Source: JAIBAJ01 sp965284645 (GTDB lineage Bacteria > Bacteroidota > Bacteroidia > JAIBAJ01). Taken from it: a stretch of 64,000 bases of DNA. Location: NCBI GenBank assembly GCA_965284645.1, contig OZ260106.1, forward strand, positions 1,302,001 through 1,366,000. The letters are read 5' to 3'. The notes under the pieces are model-generated. The model made no database searches and had not been told where the DNA came from. It worked only from the letters and a program-made list of their open reading frames with translations. The translations under genes and the position numbers were made by a program. Positions 29,104-35,529 of this stretch are shown in pieces (position 1 is the stretch's first letter; each line of letters begins with the position of its first letter).

Positions 29104-30741
29104 TCAACGGAAATCAAAAATAGTATACATTTGCGTCCTCGTTTTGGGGTCATAGCTCAGCTGGCTAGAGTGCTTGCATGGCATGCAAGAGGTCGTGGGT
29201 TCGACTCCCACTGGCTCCACCTTATGGGAAAGCACGCTATTTTTAGCGTGCTTTTTTTTTGCTTCCCCTTCCAATCCCTTGCTAATACTGCGAATCAGAC
29301 TGGCAGCTTCACTAAATTGAGGTGTTCGACATTTAAAATTTGAAAAAGTCAATTTTTCAGTGAACATCGAACTCACAATGGTTTGTTTTATGCTTGTATC
29401 CCCGTCTCTGTAAAGGTTTCCGATGTTTTGGAAGAATTCCATACATGCAGTTATTTCCCGGTGACTTAGTTCCAGATTAGTATCGGCCTCCTTTAATTTT
29501 TCATTTAATTCGGCTAATTCAGTCTTTAGGTTATCTTTCATTTCAAAATAGACTTCCTTATCTAGTTCCCCATCCAAATACAAATCGCTTGCATTCTTTA
29601 ACCTTAATTCCGCCTTCTTGATTTTATCCATTAAGAGTTTTTTGTTTTCAAAGGATTCAATTTTTTGCGAACCAAGCTTTTCCTTAATTATATCACCTAT
29701 TAACAAACCTAGGTTTTCACTTATTTCAAAACCTTCCAAGATTTCTTCCATAGCCTGATTAATCTTTATAGAGTTTTGTCTTTCCTTGCATCCAGAATGA
29801 CAATGGTAATAGTAGAATCTTTTACCTGATTTGCCTCTTGAACCTGATCCAGTAAGCAATTTACCGCATTGAGGACAAGTAAGAAATCCTCGCAAAGGCA
29901 TTAAATCATTTTGTGTCGTGTATTTGTTTGGTTTTCTATTTCTTATTCGCCCTTCCAAAATATCTTGAACTTTTTCAAACACATCAATTTCAACCAAAGG
30001 TTCATGAATGGCCTTTATCCATTTACCTTCTTCTTTTTGAAAAGGAGGAACATAAATCATTCCTGTATAAGCTTTGTTTCTAAGTAATCTGTGAAAAGAT
30101 GACCTGTCAATTTTTAATCCTTCCTTATTTAATTTTTTTCGTAGCTCTTCGATATTGTATTTTCCTGTTGCAAATTCTATAAAGGCCTTTCTTACCAAAG
30201 TCTCTTCTAAACCACCTTCAGGTGACATGATAGGTTTATTGTTTTCATCCCTACGGTTTTTATACCCTCTTAGGCATGCTCCCATCCATCTGCCTTCCAT
30301 TTTTGCCCTTCTCATTCCGTTTAAGATATTTAATGCCCTTCTATCGTTATCTACTTCCGGGGCAGCTAGGTAAACAGCCAGGATAAGTTTAGACTCTGGG
30401 ACATTCATATCCAATTTCTGTTCAATGGCATATGGTTCAACTCCATATTTCTTCAAGTCTCTAATTTCAATCAATGCATCTGTTTGGTTTCTTGAGAACC
30501 TATCCCACTTCATGAATAGTATTTTGTCAACCTTACCTCTGTTTTGTTGGATGTATTGTTTTATTTCTTTCCATTTCGGCCTATTGAATGTTTTACCACT
30601 TTCATCGTCATGATAAATATTTAGAATCGTTAGATTGTTACTTTCACAATAGGCAATAAGTTTCTCCCTTTGGTCGAGTGGACTGTATCCATTATTTTGT
30701 TCATCGGTTGAAACTCTTGTATAGAGAATAACATTTGTCAT
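29104..30741 (-). CDS. Large serine recombinase (site-specific integrase)
   Basis: The product is 545 residues as read. The resolvase-like catalytic domain (1-150) starts with ILYTRVSTDEQ, where the serine is the nucleophile. A recombinase domain (about 165-270), a zinc ribbon (CPQCG then CHSGC, about 293-325) and a coiled coil (about 360-430) follow. The last ~40 residues (after LIRSISKGLEGEAKKK) are simply the antisense reading of the tRNA-Ala gene and its terminator, so the true C-terminus is formed by the attachment site. It is the last gene of a four-gene operon, its ATG overlapping the previous stop. It probably integrates or excises the island at tRNA-Ala. Confidence 0.9.
   Translation of the reverse strand: MTNVILYTRVSTDEQNNGYSPLDQREKLIAYCESNNLTILNIYHDDESGKTFNRPKWKEIKQYIQQNRGKVDKILFMKWDRFSRNQTDALIEIRDLKKYGVEPYAIEQKLDMNVPESKLILAVYLAAPEVDNDRRALNILNGMRRAKMEGRWMGACLRGYKNRRDENNKPIMSPEGGLEETLVRKAFIEFATGKYNIEELRKKLNKEGLKIDRSSFHRLLRNKAYTGMIYVPPFQKEEGKWIKAIHEPLVEIDVFEKVQDILEGRIRNRKPNKYTTQNDLMPLRGFLTCPQCGKLLTGSGSRGKSGKRFYYYHCHSGCKERQNSIKINQAMEEILEGFEISENLGLLIGDIIKEKLGSQKIESFENKKLLMDKIKKAELRLKNASDLYLDGELDKEVYFEMKDNLKTELAELNEKLKEADTNLELSHREITACMEFFQNIGNLYRDGDTSIKQTIVSSMFTEKLTFSNFKCRTPQFSEAASLIRSISKGLEGEAKKKHAKNSVLSHKVEPVGVEPTTSCMPCKHSSQLSYDPKTRTQMYTIFDFR
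29126..29133 (+). promoter_or_regulatory. -7 box of the tRNA-Ala gene
   Basis: TACATTTG matches TAnnTTTG and lies 12 bp before the mature 5' end of the tRNA. TTTC rather than TTG sits about 20 nt upstream. Confidence 0.55.
29146..29219 (+). tRNA. tRNA-Ala (anticodon GGC)
   Basis: The 74 nt fold into a full cloverleaf. GGGGTCA pairs with TGGCTCC in the acceptor stem (with two G-U pairs); the D arm is AGCTCAGCTGGCTAGAGT. The anticodon stem CTTGC/GCAAG holds the loop ATGGCAT, giving GGC, and the T arm is GTGGG-TTCGACT-CCCAC. CCA is not encoded. Its 3' part is duplicated at 61368-61401 and it forms the edge of the accessory island. Confidence 0.97.
29229..29260 (+). terminator. Terminator after tRNA-Ala
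   Basis: AAAGCACGCTA and TAGCGTGCTTT form an 11-bp stem with a four-T loop, followed by more Ts. It lies 9 bp past the tRNA end, on the island side of the putative attachment site. Confidence 0.78.
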
Positions 30742-30899
30742 TTTAGGAATTTTTTGGAAGCGTTTCTTTTTTGTTTGTTTATTCGGATGGCTATATCAGC
30801 CAATTGCTCAAGGAATTCGATTAATTTGGAAAGGTCTTCATCCGAAACCGAGGATTTGTCTAGTTTCAGAATTGACCTGCATCGTTCTAATGATGGCAT
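30738..30899 (-). CDS. Small 53-residue protein of the recombinase operon
   Basis: It runs MPSLERCRSILKLDKSSV to KRNASKKFLK and contains an acidic amphipathic helix (DEDLSKLIEFLEQLADIAIRI) with a basic tail, which suggests a protein- or DNA-binding helper. Its stop TGA overlaps the recombinase ATG (ATGA), so translation is probably coupled, and its start overlaps the end of the 56-residue gene. I do not recognise the family. Small recombination directionality factors often look like this, but that is speculation. Confidence 0.6.
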   Translation of the reverse strand: MPSLERCRSILKLDKSSVSDEDLSKLIEFLEQLADIAIRINKQKRNASKKFLK

Positions 30900-31008
30900 G
30901 TTCTATTCCGTTGCTATCCCATCCAAGATTTTTGGTATGTTCAAGGTGAAACAATGCTTCTGTTTTTTCCAGTAAGCTTAAATCTATACATCGAATTTGC
31001 ATTTTCAT
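30838..31008 (-). CDS. Small 56-residue protein of the recombinase operon
   Basis: It begins MKMQIRCIDLSLLEKTEALF and ends QILGFG. The start codon overlaps the stop of the MerR-like gene as ATGA, and its 3' end overlaps the next gene by 62 bp in another frame. No domain is recognised. The tight overlap on both sides, with reading kept open, argues that it is real. Confidence 0.55.
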   Translation of the reverse strand: MKMQIRCIDLSLLEKTEALFHLEHTKNLGWDSNGIEHAIIRTMQVNSETRQILGFG

Positions 31009-31937
31009 AATTTTAATCGGGTTGATTTTGTTGCGTATAGTATATTGCCACCAGCAATGGAAATACTGATATTAGCGTATTCTCTTGAAAAAATGTATTC
31101 TCTTACTCTTGCAGCTTCATCTATGCTTATGTTTTTCTCCCCTACCACAAATTTTGGTTTACCATTATTGAATTCAATTGTGATGGTATCGAATTTTCCT
31201 TCTCGAATTATTTCAAGAATTTTGCCTTCAATAGGATCAATTATTTCTGATTTTATGGCAAATTCTAAATTTTCATCCTTGTCAAAAAAGTCCTTTACTA
31301 AACCGTATATTGGAATAGTAATATAGGAAAACGATTTAAAAAAGGGAATATATTGTTCACTTTCTTTTGCATTGCCATGAATATCGCAGACGGCTGAGCC
31401 ATGGGGAAAAATGTAAATGAAATTTTCCTTTCTCTTTTTCAAAAAAGAAATTATGCCTAATTCGAATTGACTGTATTGAAATTTTTTATCAATGTAGATT
31501 ATGTCTGAGGGGGCTAAAATGAAGTTTTCCCTTAATACTGAGTCCCCTACAAAATTATTGTAGATAAAATCTTCAATTGCTTTGTTTGCTTCTGGGCTAT
31601 ACAAATCCTCAGCCAAGGTCAGGTATCTTTTTATTGGATCCTTTTTTGTTAATATCTCTTTTACTGTTTTTATATTAGCCATGGAAAGACCAAGATCCCT
31701 CAATTCAATTAAGGTTTTTAGCCACATAAACTCAAGGAAGTTGAATTTATAGTTTTGGTCAAACTCTCTTTCTTTTTCAAGGAGTATGCCCAATGACCTC
31801 CAATGGTTTATTAAACGGGAAGATATGCCCACATCCTTAGTGACGAAATTATAGCTGAAAAGCTCCTTGTTTACATACTGATAGATTTCTTTATAAGGCA
31901 ATTGTTCAATATTTTTTTTGATTTCTACATTTTCCAT
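31005..31937 (-). CDS. MerR-like transcriptional regulator with long C-terminal domain
   Basis: The product is 310 residues from this ATG. The N-terminal 90 residues resemble a MerR winged helix (ISSRLINHWRSLGILLEKEREFD, then LEFMWLKTLIELRDLGLSMANIKTVKEIL). About 200 residues without a recognised family follow, probably a sensor or oligomerisation domain. An ATG five codons earlier (31952) lies inside the -7 box TATATTTG and cannot be the start if that promoter is used. The gene heads the recombinase operon and likely controls it. Confidence 0.75.
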   Translation of the reverse strand: MENVEIKKNIEQLPYKEIYQYVNKELFSYNFVTKDVGISSRLINHWRSLGILLEKEREFDQNYKFNFLEFMWLKTLIELRDLGLSMANIKTVKEILTKKDPIKRYLTLAEDLYSPEANKAIEDFIYNNFVGDSVLRENFILAPSDIIYIDKKFQYSQFELGIISFLKKRKENFIYIFPHGSAVCDIHGNAKESEQYIPFFKSFSYITIPIYGLVKDFFDKDENLEFAIKSEIIDPIEGKILEIIREGKFDTITIEFNNGKPKFVVGEKNISIDEAARVREYIFSREYANISISIAGGNILYATKSTRLKL

Positions 31938-31941
31938 GAGG

Positions 31942-31973
31942 CAAATATACAAACTTTAATTACATAAATGTAA
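31942..31973 (-). promoter_or_regulatory. Promoter and candidate operator of the MerR-recombinase operon
   Basis: On the minus strand TATATTTG (31942-31949) is a perfect -7 box. The dyad TTACAT-AA-ATGTAA (31960-31973) covers the -33 region, where MerR-type regulators usually bind. The transcript would start within a few bases of the ATG at 31937, nearly leaderless. Binding by the encoded regulator is inference. Confidence 0.5.
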
Positions 31974-32078
31974 ATAAATAATATAAAAATGTTCACGTGT
32001 TGAATTTGTGGTTAATTTTCCGGTTTTTTTCTCAGTCTATAATTCGACTTTCCCGATTAAAAAACAACTTTCTCGAAC

Positions 32079-33374
32079 ATGAGTACTTTAAAACATCCGA
32101 AAACCTGTTTGCATTGTAAAAGAGGTTTTATAGCTAAAAACACTAGAGCAACCTTTTGTTCGGACAAATGCAGGATGGCAAATACACGAAGAAAAGCTTT
32201 CCTTGTTACGGAAAAGTTAAGAGAGGGTCAAGAAAAGCAATTACTAGAGAAAAAGCTTAGTTTTCTTCAAAATGAACTTTCTGAATTGGAGAATGAACTT
32301 GGGGCGCTGATAGAAAAGGAAGAACTTCAAATAATTAAAATGAAGGCCAAAAGGAATGAGGATTTGGAGGAACTTAAGAAATTAAAAATTAAAAGGGAAT
32401 ATCTTCAAAAGGAAAACGGAAAATATATAAAGGAAGGAAGCTTTGTAAGGCTTAGTGAATTAGGGGAAAGTAATGTTTCAAAAATGCTTCTACTTGCCGC
32501 AGGAGGCCTATTGGATAAACAATTAGGTACGGGTGCATTAAAAATTGATCATTCGAAACAAATTGAGGAATTGAATAAAAAGATAAGTTGGTTAGAATTG
32601 ACCACATTATTTGATGTTCCGGAATACATTTGGGAAAAGGATGATTCAAAATATGGCAATGGAATAAAGTTAAGAATTGAAGGAAAGAAAAAGGAGATTA
32701 TGGAACTAAAAAGGAAGATTGATGAGCCTATCAAATCTAAAAGCCTTAATGAACTTAAGGATCAAACGGGTTTCATTTCGGCTAAAAGTCTCAAATATGC
32801 CAGCTTTTCCGAAAGGATTAGATTGGAAGGTGCAATGGGTGATTTCTTAGGCGACCTAGAACTAGATAAGTTAGCCATTACCTTATTGGGAAAGCCAGGT
32901 TCGGGCAAAACCTATTTTACTTTTGATTTAATGCGGGCATTTTCCAAATTGGACTTTACAATTGCCTATTTTTCTTTGGAAGAAGGAATAAACGACCTGA
33001 CAAGAATAAAGCTTGAAAAGTATGATTTAATGGAAAAGGACAACATTATGCTGATAGATAAGGGAAATATTGAAGACATTAAAAAGGCAGCACCCCAATT
33101 TAAGGTCATCATTATTGATAGCTGGGGAAAGTTAAATGCCCCAACGGATGAATTTGATGTTCTCCGAAACCAATTTCCTCAAACCATATTTATTTCCATT
33201 TTCCAACAGACATCATCCGGGCAAATGCGAGGAGGAACCAAGGCGGCCTTTGATGCAGGAATTAATATTGAAACCTTCAAGGAAGGAGAAGAAAGAATCG
33301 CCGTTTGCACCAAGAACAGGTATGGAATTACTGGGTTGAGGTACGGGATTAATGAGGGAAAACTCCTTAATTAA
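32079..33374 (+). CDS. Zinc-finger, coiled-coil, RadA-like ATPase
   Basis: The product is 431 residues. An N-terminal zinc finger has cysteines at 10, 13, 27 and 31 (CLHC, CSDKC). Residues 45-135 form a strongly charged coiled coil, with a second around 160-235. The C-terminal third is a RecA-like ATPase: Walker A GKPGSGKT at 271-278, Walker B VIIIDSWG, and KNRYG at 412-416, which matches the KNRFG motif special to RadA/Sms. The Lon-like C-terminal domain of RadA is missing. RadA drives branch migration in recombination; an element-encoded recombination or replication ATPase is a fair guess. It is divergent from the MerR operon. Confidence 0.7.
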   Translation: MSTLKHPKTCLHCKRGFIAKNTRATFCSDKCRMANTRRKAFLVTEKLREGQEKQLLEKKLSFLQNELSELENELGALIEKEELQIIKMKAKRNEDLEELKKLKIKREYLQKENGKYIKEGSFVRLSELGESNVSKMLLLAAGGLLDKQLGTGALKIDHSKQIEELNKKISWLELTTLFDVPEYIWEKDDSKYGNGIKLRIEGKKKEIMELKRKIDEPIKSKSLNELKDQTGFISAKSLKYASFSERIRLEGAMGDFLGDLELDKLAITLLGKPGSGKTYFTFDLMRAFSKLDFTIAYFSLEEGINDLTRIKLEKYDLMEKDNIMLIDKGNIEDIKKAAPQFKVIIIDSWGKLNAPTDEFDVLRNQFPQTIFISIFQQTSSGQMRGGTKAAFDAGINIETFKEGEERIAVCTKNRYGITGLRYGINEGKLLN

Positions 33375-33387
33375 TGGATAGAATCCA
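33375..33387. promoter_or_regulatory. Palindrome TGGAT-N3-ATCCA, copy 1
   Basis: TGGATAGAATCCA directly follows the stop codon of the RadA-like gene. It is one of four exact copies in 2 kb, the other three lying before the type IIG gene. It may bind a regulator or an element-encoded protein. Confidence 0.45.
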
Positions 33388-33410
33388 CTAAAAGTGATTT
33401 TTTAAATAAA

Positions 33411-33443
33411 AGGGTGAAAGTGGACAAAATCCACTTTCACCCT
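33411..33443. terminator. Bidirectional terminator
   Basis: AGGGTGAAAGTGGA and its exact complement flank CAAAA, between convergent genes at 33374 and 33449. T-rich DNA lies on the outgoing side for minus-strand transcripts. The stem contains a near copy of the TGGAT-N3-ATCCA palindrome. Confidence 0.7.
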
Positions 33444-33448
33444 AAAAA

Positions 33449-33967
33449 TTACAATTTCGATATTTCTACTTCGTCAATTAGTAATGTTAAAAGCCCTAAA
33501 CCAGTCATTAATAATCCAAGCTTTTGAGTAGATTCATTCTTAGAGGAAGCAGCAGTTAAAATGCCTGCTATGGCTACCCCTCCGCTAAGAACCTTTGTTT
33601 GTTGGCTAAAATCTGAACCAAACTGAACATAATTTGCATAATGTTCACAATTGTTAAAGATTAGATTATAGCTATATTGATCCAATCTACTAAGTGCCCT
33701 TTGAACCGCACTATTCCTCTGGTTTTCATTTCCTTTGAAAGGCCTAACTCTAACTGGCTCATAATCATTTGCATAATACATTAGTTCATGATATTCAAGA
33801 AATTTTACTCCATTTGAATAATTAGCTATAAACTTATGTTCATTATTTACCTTCCCTAAATAAATGATGTAATGATCAAGGAATCCAATATCCCTTTTCT
33901 TGACTACTATTGTATCTGCTGGTTTTAGGTAGTTTGAAATAACAAAATTTTCAATTATTGTATTCAT
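33449..33967 (-). CDS. LRAT/NlpC-P60-fold membrane-associated protein
   Basis: The product is 172 residues. The LRAT-type catalytic set is visible: His32 in DHYIIYLG, a second His 12 residues later (His44), and Cys107 in NNCEHYANYV, matching the NCEH signature. Members are thiol acyltransferases or phospholipases of the circularly permuted NlpC/P60 fold. The last 45 residues are hydrophobic (GGVAIAGIL and LGLLMTGLGLLTLLI), so it probably sits on or in a membrane. It is 9 bp downstream of the next gene on the same strand, forming a two-gene unit. Possible roles include lipid modification in defence or toxicity. Confidence 0.72.
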   Translation of the reverse strand: MNTIIENFVISNYLKPADTIVVKKRDIGFLDHYIIYLGKVNNEHKFIANYSNGVKFLEYHELMYYANDYEPVRVRPFKGNENQRNSAVQRALSRLDQYSYNLIFNNCEHYANYVQFGSDFSQQTKVLSGGVAIAGILTAASSKNESTQKLGLLMTGLGLLTLLIDEVEISKL

Positions 33968-33976
33968 TTTAATCGG

Positions 33977-34954
33977 TTATTTTAATTGGTTAAATATCTC
34001 ATCTAACTGTTCGTTAATTTTTTTGAATTTGTTTTGATCCCTTTTAATTTTATAAAAAATGTTTTTAAACGGGGTGTTAATTTCGATTTCCCCCTCCTTA
34101 ACAAAGTGATCCTGTGCATAAGAAAAAAAGCCCTTTCCGTAGTTTAACTTTATGAATTCTGGGTGTTTATCATTGTCTTTATAAAGCCTTCGAATGAGGC
34201 AAACTACATGCTCTATCTTGCCATTTTGAATTACAATTTTCTTCCATCCTTTTCTTTTGTTAGAAAATAGGTCTAAAAAATCTTGCCTTGATTTTTTTTG
34301 AATAAATCCATAAGTGTCTGAAGTAATTAAATCGGTAAGACATTTAATTTTATCGAATTCAGCACAAGTAAAAGCTTTATCATTTAAACAAACTGGTCTT
34401 TGAATAGAATCCTGAATTTTCGTTTTTTTTAGTGCTCGATTAAATTGATTTTTTAATGAATTTACCCCTTGGTGGGTTTCAATTCCCTCAATAAAGGCTA
34501 TTTCGTCCATTGTATCGCCAAATTTTGAACGGAATAAATCAATTAGTTCTGGGTAATTTCTTGTCAAGAATGGAGAAAGTCCCCTACTTATAAAGATTCT
34601 AAAAACTTTTTCCAATAAGTCAAGGAATTTTTGTCTATCCTCGACATTAATTTTTAAAATTACTTCTGGATTAAACTTCAAAGATTGGGCAATTTGATAG
34701 GTCGGTTTAACCAAATCAAAATTTTTGAAATCATCAATATTCGGAGGTTCTTCTGGCCATAATTCCTGCAAAATAGAAAAAACCTTACCTGTTAAATCAT
34801 CCAAAGAATTTATCCCCATAAATTCAAAGAGGATTGAAAGATCTTTTTGGTTTTCCAAAACCAAATAATTGTCAATTTCTTTAAGGAGCTCATTTGGTGA
34901 AGAGTAGTCATTGTTTTTAACTGGATTCTTCTTTAATAAATTAATATCTGTCAT
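33977..34954 (-). CDS. Unrecognised 325-residue protein paired with the LRAT-like protein
   Basis: No known family is recognised. The protein is soluble in character and rich in K, F, L and N, with many predicted helices. Notable stretches are FLDLLEKVFRIFISRGLSPFLTRNYPELIDLF, FDKIKCLTDLITSDTYGF and KIEHVVCLIRRLYKD. An earlier in-frame ATG at 34984 lies just upstream of the -7 box TAAATTTG (34973-34980, minus strand), so the start at 34954 is preferred. It comes first in the two-gene unit with the LRAT-like protein. A phage-defence or toxin-like pair is possible, but nothing in it proves this. Confidence 0.6.
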   Translation of the reverse strand: MTDINLLKKNPVKNNDYSSPNELLKEIDNYLVLENQKDLSILFEFMGINSLDDLTGKVFSILQELWPEEPPNIDDFKNFDLVKPTYQIAQSLKFNPEVILKINVEDRQKFLDLLEKVFRIFISRGLSPFLTRNYPELIDLFRSKFGDTMDEIAFIEGIETHQGVNSLKNQFNRALKKTKIQDSIQRPVCLNDKAFTCAEFDKIKCLTDLITSDTYGFIQKKSRQDFLDLFSNKRKGWKKIVIQNGKIEHVVCLIRRLYKDNDKHPEFIKLNYGKGFFSYAQDHFVKEGEIEINTPFKNIFYKIKRDQNKFKKINEQLDEIFNQLK

Positions 34955-34972
34955 TTTTTTACTTTTTATAAG

Positions 34973-34980
34973 CAAATTTA
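34973..34980 (-). promoter_or_regulatory. -7 box of the LRAT unit
   Basis: TAAATTTG on the minus strand is an exact TAnnTTTG match 18 bp before the ATG at 34954. It argues against the upstream start at 34984. No TTG is seen at the usual distance. Confidence 0.5.
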
Positions 34981-34984
34981 CCAA

Positions 34985-35529
34985 AGACCGGATTATTAAA
35001 AAAAAATCAATAAAGAAAAGTGACTAAAAAAATTAAATTAGTAATTAGGCCAAATTGAATCTATTGGCTTTGTAACTGAACTATGTGTTCCAGATTTTAC
35101 ATTAATTTGGAAAAATCCAAGAAAAGTGAAATGGATACAAAGGCAGTATACTTTTGAATATATTACAATTTCCAATTTTTGTAATTAAAATCCACTTCTT
35201 TCAAACAACTTTTCCTTTGAATTGCTAAATAAGGGGTTCACAACCTTGGGAATTGTACATATTTTACTTTTTGTTCATAATGGATTCTATCCACTAAGAA
35301 GATTCATTTTGTGGATACAATCCATTAATTTATGGCCAGATAGACTTAAGGTAAACTAAATTGAAAATGAAATTCATTTTGAAACTCAATTATCATATAA
35401 AGTGGATTGAATCCACTTTTAGAGGGGTAAAATTCTTCAAATCCACCTGATTTCAATTTTATTCTAAAATATTGCCTAATTTTCTAAGTAATCTAATAAT
35501 TTAACGGCCTGAATCCTATTTCCAAACAA
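34985..35529. other. 545-bp regulatory gap before the type IIG gene
   Basis: No gene is visible. The gap holds three exact TGGAT-N3-ATCCA palindromes at 35281-35293, 35312-35324 and 35403-35415, plus several half sites reading ATCCACTT or ATGGATACA (near 35124, 35190 and 35437). The third palindrome is extended to 9-bp arms (AAAGTGGAT and ATCCACTTT, 35399-35419). Confidence 0.6.
35281..35415. promoter_or_regulatory. Cluster of three TGGAT-N3-ATCCA palindromes
   Basis: The three sites have centres TCT, ACA and TGA, spaced 31 and 91 bp apart; 31 bp is close to three helical turns. Such clusters upstream of restriction-modification genes often bind a controller. No adjacent small controller gene is evident; the MerR-like protein or the unknown 325-residue protein are candidates. 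Role is inference. Confidence 0.5.
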
